Origin: Ophiobolus disseminans
Lineage: Eukaryota > Ascomycota > Dothideomycetes > Pleosporales > Phaeosphaeriaceae
NCBI GenBank assembly: GCA_010093685.1
Contig: MU006225.1
Location: 192,507 to 256,506, forward strand
Direction of reading: 5' to 3'
Length of the DNA stretch: 64,000 nucleotides
Shown: piece by piece, positions 48,898 through 59,574 of the stretch
Numbering within the stretch: position 1 is the stretch's first letter
Layout: the number at the start of each line of letters is the position of its first letter
Notes under the pieces: generated by a model
What the model saw: the letters and a program-made list of their open reading frames with translations, nothing else
Told to the model about the DNA's origin: nothing
Database searches by the model: none
Made by a program: the position numbers and the translations under genes

Positions 48898-49696
48898 TGA
48901 CTCAAGAACGTTGTACTTCACTACGTTTATTCCGTAGATCTCACTGTCATCACTGTATACTTGCTTCATGATATTCTACCGCTATACAGCCCTTCCAAAT
49001 AGCTTTGCGGTTTTTCCTAAAGCTCACGATATGCTGGGTACTTGTTGTGGCAGCCAAAAAGAGCCTAGTGCGCTCCACATCCCGAATCGCGTGCGATAAC
49101 GCGTCTTCGTCACCTCTCTACTCCATCCTGCTTCACAACCATCATCATCAAACAACGCGTTAGCCTCAAGTGCGCCAAATAAATATCCTTGTGCATGTAG
49201 CTGCAATAGTGTGGCACCCTTGTGAATACCGACAACGTGGATCACCGACTACGGGGCCTTTACCCGCACAATGCCTGCTCGCCGTTTAGGCATCATTGCT
49301 TATCTTTCTCTTCATCAATCACATGCTGGCGTGATTTGGACGCATCTTTCCATAGTGCTCCGACATGCCGATGTGTAGTCCCGGCCAAGCTCGCCGTCAT
49401 GAGACCGAGAATCTTTGTGCATGGTCGCATGCGCGAAGGTCGCACGAGCTTTCCATGTCTAGCTTCTCAGATGAAGAGCGATTCTAGATCGACACGCACG
49501 AAGTTCCAGACTCGGTCAACAGCCATCTTTTTCAACCGCTCATAGCACGGCACGAAATGAAGTTCATGCCCGGTACTGACCTTCACATTCAAAACTCGCC
49601 TCCGGTAAATGAGACTTCTATATCATCGTCTCATTAGCATTCAATCCTCATGCCTTCCTTTCGAGTTTCTACTTCCCGTCGGTCGGTACAATCGTC
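48898..49696. other. intergenic
   Basis: About 800 bases between the ABC-B gene and the secreted S12 gene, both on the plus strand. Holds the promoter of the latter; nothing else recognised. Confidence 0.4.
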
Positions 49697-51690
49697 ATGA
49701 GGGCATCAACATGGGTCTTGTCAGTGTTTCTGGCGCAACTGCCGCTCAGTATTGCCGCTCCCAATTGTCCCCTGATCGGACCTGAATTTCCCCCTCCGCA
49801 GCGACTAGCTGAACATCCCATCTGGAAAAAGGCATTGGAAAACGTCACCGCAGTCTTTGATTACATCGACGCGAGTAATATCACCGGGGTGGACAGGTTC
49901 TCCTATTCCATCCAGATCTTCTCGAGCAACCCCGGCCCGCCGATCTTGTGGGAGCGACATAGGACTGCAAAGGATCTACCTGCAAATACAACCGGAGTGA
50001 AAGAGGTTGACGGAGATACCGTGTATCGCCTAGGTAGGCGGTGTGCGTGCGATCTGCATGCAAGACATAGACTAACTCCTGCCTGCGTAATATAGGTAGT
50101 GTATCGAAGGTCTTTACCGTTCTAGCCTTTCTTGCTGAAAGCGGCGATGCTCAATGGAACCAGCCCATTACCAAATACGTCCCTGAACTCGCAAAACTGT
50201 CAGGAAGGACAACATCGGGGGACTTTGACAGTGTGAAAGAGACGGCTTGGGACGATATTACCCTGGGGTCGCTGGCTTCACAGGTGTCAGGCCTTGGGCG
50301 AGATTGTAAGTCGTGGTAGACGTCATGCCTCTTCTGCAGCTAAACTCTCTGTAAGATGGTGTCCTGGGGGAGATTACACAAACGGAAGACATAGATGTGA
50401 AATGGCAGCCAGGCTTTACTCCTTTGACAAACTCGTCGAAGCCACCGTGCGGCGCATGGCCACTTTGTACTCGAGAGGGTAGGTACAGTTCTACGGTGGA
50501 TCGTCGCCTTTCGCTGATGCTAGACCAGAATTCTTCAAGGGCCTTGATATCATGTATCCGTCATATCCAGCATGGCAGACTGCTACCTACTCCAATGTGG
50601 CTTATCAACTTCTGGCCTATGCCCTCGAGAATATTTCAGGAAAAAACTTCACTGACGTCCTGACTGATCGCGTGATCAAACCATTGGGGTTGAATCGTAC
50701 TTACTACGAAAGCGCACCAGAGAAGGAAGGCGTCATTCCAGGTACGGTCAAAGATACCTATTGGAACGTGAGTCTAGGTGCTGCAAGCCCGTAAGTCCTA
50801 CCTCTTTGACCACAATGATGTATATTCACGTGCTCACCTTTCGCAGTGGTGGGAACATGTACTCATCGGCGAGCGATCTCTCGACGCTAGGACGCGGGAT
50901 CCTCTCATCCAAACTCATCAAACCATCGTTGACTCGGCGCTGGTTAAATCCAGTGACGTTCAGCGCAGACATTCTCGCCTCGATCGGAGCACCCTGGGGC
51001 GTTCGACGTATACAGTTGGCTAGAGACACTCAACCTCATCGCACACTGAGCGTGTTCACTAAAGCAGGAACATTTCGCAAGTACACTGCCTTCATCACCC
51101 TCCTCCGCGATTTCAACATCGGCTTCACTATCATGATGGCTGGCACCCCAGCGCTCAATAACTTCCTGGGTGCCGATCTCCTCGGCGCATCGCTCATCCC
51201 TGCATACGATGCAGTCGCACGCGATGAAGCAGATAAGATGTACGGTGGGACGTACGTGGCTCGTTCTAATTCCACCAACGGTACTGCCGGCAACTCCTCA
51301 TTGACGATCAGTACCGACCCGAACAAGCCTGGCCTCGGTGTCGGTCCTTGGACAAGTAACGGTACGAACATGGTTGAGTTAGCGGTCAAGCTACAATCTG
51401 GTTCAGACTCGACTCCGAACAAGCCTGAAACACGTCTGTATTACTCACAACTCGAGACGAAGGTATCGGGTGGCGGTATAAAACAAGCCTGGAAAGCAGT
51501 ATTCGAAACTACTGGTGGTCCAACGGCCGGTCAGCAACTCTGGTCTACGGACTGTGGTGCTTGGGTTGGTATTACTGGCATAACGTACGGAAGTCTACCG
51601 CTTGATGAGTTCATTTTCAACATTGATGGTACTGGTAGGGTGCTCAGTGTAGAGAACCTTGCGCTGAGAACTACGTACTACAAGGTATAG
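49697..51690 (+). CDS. secreted serine beta-lactamase-like protein (peptidase S12 family)
   Basis: Exons 49697-50033, 50096-50305, 50356-50478, 50529-50790 and 50847-51690 give 591 residues. A signal peptide (MRASTWVLSVFLAQLPLSIA) precedes a mature N-terminus with APNCPLIGPEFPPP, typical of the secreted fungal group. The class C beta-lactamase/S12 motifs are present: S114-V-S-K117 and Y244-S-N246 (TYSNVAYQL). A conserved pair of Cys flanks CGAWPLC before CTREEFF, restored by the third intron. Several N-X-S/T sites suggest glycosylation. The C-terminal 180 residues form the beta-rich domain common to fungal members. The family includes esterases, lactonases, peptidases and acyltransferases such as LovD; LovD itself is not secreted. 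At the edge of the polyketide locus it could process or inactivate the product outside the cell. That role is inference. Confidence 0.88.
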
Positions 51691-52338
51691 GCCGAGTCAT
51701 GGTCTCTCTATCAATTTGCAATTCGTCATCTGCAACTTTTGCCACGGGTCATACCTGCATCCCACGTTCGACTACAACCACCATAGTGTTGAGGTATGAT
51801 TCACTTGCCCTTTCTAAAACAGTAAGCAACGATGGCGCCATGCACGACATCAATCGCTGGGTACATGATTACAAATGCGAACCTTATCCGCAAACATGAA
51901 TCAAATCTTAAAACAAGCGTTGGTCCATCTGGAGATTATATCGAACTAAGAACAGTACCTTGCGTTTACTCCATCAATGGAAACAGAATAATTGCATTCT
52001 TCATTCAACAACTGTTGACGAAACGCTATCATGGATTGATGGGTATCTGCGTACAATGAAAATCACGACATCATTGAAGTGGACGATGAAGTATATAAAT
52101 ATCAACGACGTGGCTTGCTACTTCTCATGTCAAATCCACACTCACCAGCACCTGCAAGCACGACAATACAACTATTACAATACCAAGCTCGAAACAATTA
52201 TCACTGCAGCACTACCTAACTCCATTGCTTCCCACGAGCAGCGATCGCAAAACTCAGCACTACAGCAACAACCCAACTACCACCGCCACATCACAACACA
52301 TATCTCCATATCCAACATCAGCAACGACTCAACCTAAA
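51691..52338. other. intergenic
   Basis: About 650 bases after the S12 gene, A- and CA-rich towards 52300. Short ORFs only. Nothing supported. Confidence 0.4.
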
Positions 52339-52578
52339 ATGCCCAAGTCTACCAGCACGCCCACCAGCACGCCGTCCTGATTGAAGGGCTACGTCATCGA
52401 AAACGGACACACCACGTACGACAAACAGATACCAAGCATCCACGGCCATGACCCCAGGACTTCAAACACTCTGCCGGCGATTGAGCACGAGGAATTCCAA
52501 ACGGGCAAGCCCGGTTATTATGTTCCGAGAACCTCGATATTTCGTGGAGTGTTTAGGAAGGGGCCAGCAGATAAGTGA
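52339..52578 (+). pseudogene. small ORF interrupted by an in-frame TGA
   Basis: ATG 52339 opens MPKSTSTPTSTPS, encoded partly by a tandem ACCAGCACGCC-like repeat, then TGA at 52378-52380. The frame continues without break for 65 codons (LKGYVIENGHTTYDKQIPSI, then GYYVPRTSIFRGVFRKGPADK) to a TGA at 52576-52578. The second part has balanced composition and looks like real protein. It may be a small gene with a nonsense mutation, a readthrough case, or a small exon whose true start is elsewhere. I do not know the family. Confidence 0.35.
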
Positions 52579-53152
52579 GGGGAGGGGTGTGGCTGGGTTT
52601 AAGATGTGTGGGAGAGAGGGGTTGGAGACGTAGGTTGAGTGGGGGTTATGGGTTTTGCAGATTTTGGAATGGGAGGAGCGGGTTTGCGTTTGAGTGCTTG
52701 ATACTGCAAGTTTTATAGAGGGGCGGCTCTAGTTTTGTTTTAAGTCTTGCGTTTGCAATCAGAATGTTTACATATCGAGCAGATTTCGTGCGTTCTGAAC
52801 TTCCTAGCAGTGACTGGGCAAACCCCGAATCGCTGCTAATTTAACACCAAAGACTCTTGCAGCTTCTCTGTTAAGAAACGGCACTGGAATGGGGTACACG
52901 GGAGTGAGTAGTGGAGGGAGATTTGGGTTGAGAGTGACTGGTAGGTATGCAAGAAGATAAAAGATTGTAAGTTGGAGAGTTGATATGTTGTACTAGACGT
53001 TATCTTTACGTACATCGATACATGAGTACACATCTCAGTTCATCTCCCTTTAATGCCACCCACTTCACTTCCTTCCTCCTACCCTCTCACCTCCCCACGG
53101 CTCCTCCCTCCTCCTCTCCCTATCCTTTCTCTCTACTTCTACCTCTCTCCCC
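52579..53152. other. intergenic
   Basis: About 570 bases. From 53050 on there is a strongly pyrimidine-rich plus-strand tract (CCTCCTCCTCTCCC-like). Nothing coding supported. Confidence 0.4.
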
Positions 53153-53761
53153 TCACCCTCCCCTCCACATATACCGATCAGCCCACGTCTCCCCCTCCAA
53201 CTCCATCGGCTGTACCACGCCCCGCACATTCCTTTGCCTTACACGGCCGCCACATACAGGAGCTAATCTCACCCCCGGTGCGGCTCGATCATCGCCATCC
53301 AAGACGGCGCTCACAGACTGCTGTAAGATATAGTGCGCCGGCCGCGGCAGCCTTTTCGGTGGCTCGGGTCCTTTCTGTGCGCCCCTCCCGACCGCAATAT
53401 TATACTGCGGCGCTTCCTCGACGCGCGGCACATGGTGATACGGATAGAGACTGTTGTCCTTTACTTTCTTCGGTTCTCTGGCGCTGTCGCTCGTACGCCT
53501 CTTTTGGTATTGATGCAGTATGCCTGTGGTGCGCAGCGCGGGTATGGAACCGCTGGGCGCCACGCCGGGGAGGTCGAGCGCTCGCGCACTGGGGAGTCTT
53601 GCTTTTGTGGCGTGGTGGGCTATGGAAGGTATTTGTGGGCCGTGGGGAGTGATCCGTTTGGCAGATGGGATGGCGAGAGTTGAGTCGTGGTCTGGGATGT
53701 TGCGGAGCTGGGGAGGTTGGGTTTGGGGGTTGCGGATTTCTTTGCTGGGGTGGGGGAGCAT
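53153..53761 (-). CDS. hypothetical basic protein
   Basis: A 202-residue ORF when started at ATG 53761 (MLPHPSKEIRNPQ); an in-frame Met further upstream would add 42 residues. The first half is Pro/Ser/His-rich. The second half, with KKVKDNSLYPYHHVPRVEE, QYNIAVGRGAQKGPEPPKR and HYILQQSVSAVL, looks like genuine protein and is more convincing than the overlapping plus-strand frames. No signal peptide or membrane span. Family not recognised; the ORF could also be one exon of a larger gene. Confidence 0.4.
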   Translation of the reverse strand: MLPHPSKEIRNPQTQPPQLRNIPDHDSTLAIPSAKRITPHGPQIPSIAHHATKARLPSARALDLPGVAPSGSIPALRTTGILHQYQKRRTSDSAREPKKVKDNSLYPYHHVPRVEEAPQYNIAVGRGAQKGPEPPKRLPRPAHYILQQSVSAVLDGDDRAAPGVRLAPVCGGRVRQRNVRGVVQPMELEGETWADRYMWRGG

Positions 53762-54076
53762 GGTGGTGGAGTTGATGTACTTTATCGTTTGCAGTTGATG
53801 TTTCGAGTCGTGATAGTGCCATGTGTCGGTATGATGTGCATTGCGGAAAAGTCTGGGACTGGATGTAGCATACACAAATATGTTCATGACGAGCGGTTTT
53901 ACTCATTGAAGATACCGTGTCGTGAAGGAGATATATGTCGTGATTTAGTGTTAACAGTGAAGAGCTACCTATGTAGTGATTATTTCCACAGTCAAACCAG
54001 TGCAAAAGTCTCATGAGTTTCTCCCAGACACAATCGATATTCACAACTCCGCAGTGTTGAACCAAGAGCAATTCAC

Positions 54077-54159
54077 ACGCAACCGAAACCTCCAACTCGC
54101 CATCCCCAAAGGCCGATTCCACTGGCGGAAAGGCTTGACCAGGATGTCGAAAACGGCAC
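54077..54159 (+). repeat. imperfect direct repeat, copy 1
   Basis: Starts ACGCAACCGAAACCTCCAA and ends AAAACGGCAC; the same borders recur at 54398-54481. The translation reads RNRNLQLAIPKGRFHWRKG and then, after a one-base shift, DQDVENGTH, so this copy is frameshifted relative to copy 2. Likely a remnant of a duplicated coding segment. Confidence 0.6.
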
Positions 54160-54397
54160 GCACAAGCTAGCTCCCTACATCGCTCCACCAGAACCACCTC
54201 CACAGCAGGAGGAGTACGAGCCTGCGCCACCAGAACATTGGGGCGCACGGCGAGCTCGAAGCGCAAGGCGGGTGAGATGTTGAGCGAGAAGAAGAAGGAA
54301 CAAAAGGATATTGCCAAAGCGAAGAAGCAGGCTAAAGCAAAGCCATGGCATCTACCAAAGGGAAGGGCAAGGAATCTAAGACGAAGAAGGATCTATA

Positions 54398-54481
54398 CGC
54401 AACCGAAACCTCCAAGTCGCCATGCCCCAGGGCTATCTCCGCTGGCGGAACCGCTTAGCACAGGCGGTCCAAAACGGCACA
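54398..54481 (+). repeat. imperfect direct repeat, copy 2
   Basis: Second copy of the element at 54077, about 75% identical by eye, 19 identical bases at the left border. One frame reads RNLQVAMPQGYLRWRNRL then QAVQNGTYIPAP without a break, followed by a basic tail ending at a TGA near 54558. The spacer between copies encodes a Lys-rich stretch (SEKKKEQKDIAKAKKQAKAK). Confidence 0.6.
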
Positions 54482-54813
54482 TATATACCGGCGCCGTTGG
54501 AGCTTGAGCTAGATAGGCGTAGGAAAAGAAGGAGGAGAGGAGAAAAAGGGATGGGATGAGGAGTGAAGATATATTGCCTTGACTCAGAAACCAGATGGCA
54601 TGTGCTTGAATCTAGTGAATGCCACACCAGACAAGAGGTGATGTTTTGCGAAAATGAAAGAAGAAGAGGAGAGATTAATGTGATATGTAGAAAACGTCAG
54701 AGCTGAATGAATCCGCTATAGTACCATGCTCGCGTTGTATACAAAAACCGTAGACTATCAAACTCCAAACCACCAAATCAGAACTATCCTCCTCTTACTC
54801 TTTCCTGCTACAT
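54482..54813. other. intergenic
   Basis: About 330 bases between copy 2 of the repeat and the 3' end of the aminopeptidase gene. No gene seen beyond the short basic tail described with the repeat. Confidence 0.4.
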
Positions 54814-56694
54814 CTACTCTTTAAACTCCGCATCCACGCTCTCAAAATTCTCCAAAAAACTCTGAAACGTAAACACCCCCAACCCCGGATCCAGCGAGCC
54901 CGTCGTCGCGCGAATAGAATGCATACTCAACTGCGGAATCCCACAATCGACGGCCCTAATCCCCGTCGCAGCACTCAACATCGGGCCCACAGTGCCTCCA
55001 CTCCTGCTGTCATTCCTGATCTGGAAGACCTGAAGCTTTGGATCGATTTTCCTAACGCCAACGTCCTGGTCGACGCAGCGCTGCAAGATAGCGGTGGAGA
55101 CGGCGTCGGTGGTCATGTGTGCGTTTGAATCGGCGGAAACGGCGGGTCCGACGTTGAGACGCGGGGCATGATTTTCGAGGTAAGCGTTTAGGAAATTGGG
55201 GTTTACGGCGTGGATGACGTCGCTGGAGACGAGGAAGGAGTTTGCGTAGGTGCGGCTGAGTGCGCCTTTGACTTTTCCTGCGGCGGCGAATTCTTCGACG
55301 ATGCGCTCCATGATGCTGGGGAGGAAGTTTCCGCGTGCGCCTTGGCGGAGGAGTGAGCCGACTTCTTCGTCGTCGAAGAGGGCGACCATGCGGATTTGCG
55401 AGGAGCTGGAGAGCGAGGACTGCGAGTTGAGGAGCGCTTGGATGGCGGCCCAACTGCAGAGCTTGTCGTCGATGCGGCCTGCGAAGATGAATTCGCGATC
55501 GAGGCCGCCGGTGCAGGCGGGTTGGACGTCGAAGAGCTCGAGTTCCCAGTTGACGATGGTGGAGTAGTCGGTGATGCCAAGTTCGCCTGAGATGGCCTTC
55601 ACAAGTCTCTCGGGCTGAGTGGCGGCAAAGGTGCCTTGGCCGCCGAGGACGCTGGGCTTGAATTCCCCTTCCTGGGCCGAGGCACCAAGATCTGAGTTGT
55701 CGAGACCGATGATAGGGACCATCTGGGTTTCTGGATTGAAAGGACCGTTGGCAGCAGCTCCAAAATGGGGCGCCAGGGTAGGAATCCTGGCAATGGGCCA
55801 GTCCAGCTTGACCAGCTTTGTGACAATCTTGCCGTTCTCCTTGAGCAGGACACGGCCACCAATGCCGAGATCGCGGTCCCACCACGTGTTTCCTAGACCA
55901 CCAGCATAAGGCGCGACGCCGAGCTGTACGTATCCGGCCTTCGTGCGTAGCTTGGGGATGGGCTTCAGCTTCGCGGTGAGCGCGTCGATGTGGCCGGCGA
56001 CAATAGCAGCGCCGTTCCCGACAGCATAGCCACTGCCAATAGCGAACGCAATGAGGGATGTACCGTTGCGGATGACGTAGTACTTCCCACCAGCCTTAAG
56101 CTCCCAGGTGTCGCGCTCGGAGAGCTTCTTGTATCCGTCCTTCTCGAGGTCTTGAGCTACAGCATCGACAGCATGGAAGACGGTGGGGCTATGAAGGTTA
56201 GCAAACGGTCCGAAACAAGGTCAGATGAGGGAATCGTACTTGGCGGTCATGAAGTCGGTGAACGGCTTCGTATACTGCTCGGGCCCCTTCTTTGATCTCG
56301 CGGGTACCGGACACCAAGGATGCGAGGCAGCCCTTGCGACCGTCTCTTCGACCTTCCTCTCCTTCACCTCAACAACAACCTCCTCAGGAATCTTGGGCGG
56401 CACAGGGGGTGGTCTCTGCTGCGGCTTCACATCCTCATCGATGTCGATAAGGTTGCCATAGCTCGGTGTTGCCGCGATACTATGCCTATTTCTAAGCTCC
56501 TCGACGGCGTTTCTGTTCCAGCCTCTCTCGACTGCTGCCCTGTCTATCCTCGGCCGGTGCGATAGCGATGCGGTGGTGTGAGCACGTGAAAGAGTCGAGG
56601 ACGCGTGGCGCAGCGGACGTGGAGGTGATGGGTCTGAGTAGAGGTCTGCGTTGGAGGCGCTCTTGCGGAGCTGTGGCGGCGGATTCTTTGTCAT
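54814..56694 (-). CDS. M18 aminopeptidase, vacuolar Ape1/Lap4 type
   Basis: Exon 1 56694-56240 and exon 2 56188-54814 join to 609 residues; the intron has a GTACGA donor and restores FMTANPTVFHAVDAVA, a family hallmark. M18 motifs follow: GKYYVIRNGTSLIAFAIG, AGHIDALTAKLKP (first His/Asp of the zinc site, in the HxDAL form seen in Ape1), YAGGLGNTWWDRDLGIGGR, FAGRIDDKLCSW, LFDDEEVGS (catalytic Glu and ligand), SSDVIHAV and GIPQLSMHSIRAT (last His). Yeast Ape1 is made as a cytosolic proform and taken to the vacuole by the Cvt pathway. Here about 150 residues precede the catalytic domain, longer than the short yeast propeptide; they are Ser/Pro/Arg-rich with PPPVPPKIPEE. The other family choice is Ape4-like aspartyl aminopeptidase; the HIDAL form favours Ape1. 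Confidence 0.88.
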
Positions 56695-57237
56695 CGCGAT
56701 GGTGTTATCGAGGAAGTAGAAGTGGTGGATGTCGAGTTGGAAGGGATGTTGAATTGAAGGAGTGAGGCTGAAGGTATGTGATGTCGTGTTGCAGCTGTCA
56801 CACGCGCTAGTGCGAGGTCCCGCCACGAGGCGCAGGTGCAGGCGGAGTTGTACCAACCCGGAAAGTGTCCGCAGCAGGGCCAACACGTGTTCATGTTACC
56901 GGTAGACGTGATGCCTTTCAAGAAGTTGTAGCAAGTTGCATACAATAGACTGATTCGATTTTCACCTTATTACATGGTTTGGTGACTTGTTCATAGGTGA
57001 TGTTCATTTGAGACTATCTAGTGCTCTCAGATGGAACAGCAACCGCTCATGCAAAGCTCGGTGCGGCATAGCCCTGCAGAAACTCCACCATGATGCCGCA
57101 AAACTCGAAATACAGGAGGCCAATGAAGGATGGCGACAAGGAAATGGGTATGAGGTGTAATCGTGAGCTGTGCAATATCGTCATCCTGTTCCGCGTACGG
57201 CCGGTCTGACAGATGTCAACGTAACGACGACACGTTA
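56695..57237. other. intergenic
   Basis: About 540 bases with the aminopeptidase promoter and the 3' region of the GLC8 gene, both on the minus strand. Nothing else noted. Confidence 0.4.
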
Positions 57238-58137
57238 CTATTGGCCATTGGGCACACGAGGAACGTTGGAGCCATCTTGCTCGTCGTCGTCGTCATCCTC
57301 TTGGTGGCTGTTGCATTTGTTAGAATATGAATAATGTACAACTCAATCAAGCACTTGCCTCAACAGGTCTTTGACATTCTTCATCTCGTAGTGCTTCTTG
57401 CGCATCTCCTCAAACTTGCGGTGCTTCTCGCGCTCCTCTTCGGTTGCGTTTGGCAGGAGTTCGCCATGATAGCCAGCATCTCCTTCCACATCCTCCTCGA
57501 CCATAACACGCTTCTCGCTGTCGGGCGTTTGCGACTCTCCTCGTGCACGTAACTCGGGCTCTCCAAGGTCGAAGTCGGGGATGTCCTCAATTCTCGGCTT
57601 GCGCTTGGGCTTGCTGTCCAGCTCGTCGACCTTGATCTGATCGGCGTCCAACATCTCGATCTCTGCCTCATCCTCCATGGGATCGTACTGCTTGGCGTAT
57701 GGAGTCTTGGGCTCATCGATCTTCATCGTGCTGTCGCGGTTCTGCTCATTGAGGTAAAGATTCGCCTCGTCCCACTTTAGCTGCGGGTTGTTTTCGTCGT
57801 GGTGCGGGCCAACACCTGATTGGCGTCGGGACGGAGGGCCGCGGGGGTTTGACGATGACCGCCGGTGGGCGCCAGCATTCCTTAGCGTATTCTCCAGGAC
57901 AATCTCCTTCTCTGAGAGCTCGCGACCGAGTTGTGGCCGCTCGACAGGAGGGCTCTTGTGAGGCGGGGCTTCGGTGGTGGGCGAGACATGCGACTCGGAG
58001 CGGTACGAGCTTGAGTTCTTGAGGATGCCTGGCTTCTTGTCAGCTGCGTGCCAATATTCGTTGGGGAGATCATAAGTACCCTTGGGCCGCTCACTATGCG
58101 ACGTCGGCGAATGTATCTGGGGAGATGTTGCGGTCAT
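57238..58137 (-). CDS. GLC8: protein phosphatase 1 regulator, inhibitor-2/GLC8 family
   Basis: Exon 1 58137-57359 and exon 2 57307-57238 give 282 residues. The start MTATSPQIHSPTSHSERPKG leads to the PP1-binding KPGILKNSSS motif at about 35-44. Next come KWDEANLYLNEQNRDSTMKI and the IDEPKTPYAKQYDP motif, whose Thr is the GSK3-type phosphosite in inhibitor-2. Then a charged helix ends in KKHYEMKNVKDLL. The intron at 57358-57308 begins with GC (GAG|GCAAGT, the classic GC-AG donor), has a CTAACAAA branch and ends CAACAG; it joins an acidic tail HQEDDDDDEQDG. Without it the protein would stop a few residues later. GLC8/I-2 binds and modulates PP1 in nucleus and cytoplasm. All three signature motifs are present, so identity is firm. 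Confidence 0.93.
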
Positions 58138-59574
58138 TGTGGTGATGGTATTAAAGTGTAGGAGAGGTGGTGTGTCGAGGCTTGACAAGTCGTATCTGTT
58201 CGCACGTGAAAGGCGGCAATGCGGGGTGGCTGTGATGTCGTGGCTCCGCTGTCGGAAGTTTGGTGTGTGGTGAGGGGCGATAGTAATGTGCTGGAAGGAG
58301 TCGTCTGAGGGAGGGCCGTCAAGGAAGGTGCGGTGGTGGCTGGCGAGGTGGAGGGGTTATGTAAGTGTTAGCTGGGCATCAAGGTATGACGTAGAATTTC
58401 CAGTGGCTCGCTCACGCTTCGGCATGCGAGTCCGAGTGCGGGTGCTGTCAAGCTAACAGCTATTTCCCCGCAAAACTTTCCTTTTGCTTATTTGCCGCGG
58501 CTGCCCACAGGCGGCAGTAGAGACATTGCAGGTGGCCTCACCACATCATTCACGTGTCTTGCTGTCAGCGTTGGCAACAAACATGAAGTGTCGTTAAAGT
58601 ACGTGTATTGGTTGCTATGAACATAAGCACGTAGCTGTCCGGAACGATTTTGACAACCAAGACACTCGTGGCATCAATTCGACATTCCAACCAAGGACCC
58701 GTGAGCTTGCGCGCTTCACACCCCATCAATAGACAAGACCTTCGCGTGATTAGCAAAGCTCGAAGAGGAATGTGCAGAACACCAAAAGCTCAGCAAGCGT
58801 TCAGACTATGCCTTGAGACTTCAAGCTCGACCAGGAACCATCGCGGTGCGATGGTGTACATCCGGCTGAAACTCAGTTTACCAGAAGTGGTCCATTGGAC
58901 CGTCATCACGACACGGGCGGTACAGTGAGTGCCAAGTACAAATACATACAAAGAAATTGAGACATCGCGCAGCCTCATCGCGTCGCGCGTGACAAAGAAT
59001 GTCCCTGCTTTTAGGTCATCACCGCATCATGGAAGCCGCTGAGGCGGCCCTCGTGACAATGGTTTTATAAGAGGGTTGGCTCCTTCTGGGCCAGCTTCGG
59101 AGTCGCCAGCTGAGTGGGGGGGTTGTTCGAGCTGGCGATGTTTTGAGCGAAGAGGCCGTTGTTGAAGGAGAAACGGAGCGGCAGCACGCGAGAAGAAAAT
59201 GTAGACAGTGCCAAGTCCCGCCAGCCGCGGAAGGCGCGCGCTTGGACGAAGCCACTCGGGCAGGTGCCAACCTCTCAAACGTTTTCTCTACTACACGAAC
59301 TACGACACCGCTGCAGACCGCACACCCCGCCACGCTCGCCCGCCGCTTCCAAGACACCTTTTCGCTATCAATTCACTGCATCATACAGCTCCCATTCTTC
59401 TCGTCTCATCCACCTTGACAAGTACTGGACCACCGCTCTCCCCCGCTTCTCGATTTACATTGGCCGTTGGCCCGCCTTGCACTCTCCCCACGCTCATTCG
59501 CTCCTTTATCCCACCGAGCTTAGGACAGAGTAACTTGACCCTGTATTGTACTGTAATTCTTGACCTTGCTACCA
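58138..59574. other. divergent intergenic region, GLC8 and eIF4E-like genes
   Basis: 1.4 kb between GLC8 (minus) and the eIF4E-family gene (plus), holding both promoters. The 200 bases before 59575 are CT-rich on the plus strand. Short ORFs on both strands look random. Confidence 0.45.

Noticed and set aside
53053..53652. 199-codon plus-strand ORF opposite the hypothetical gene at 53153-53761
   Set aside because: It begins in a pyrimidine-rich tract and is Pro/Ser/Leu-rich; the minus-strand frame is the better protein.
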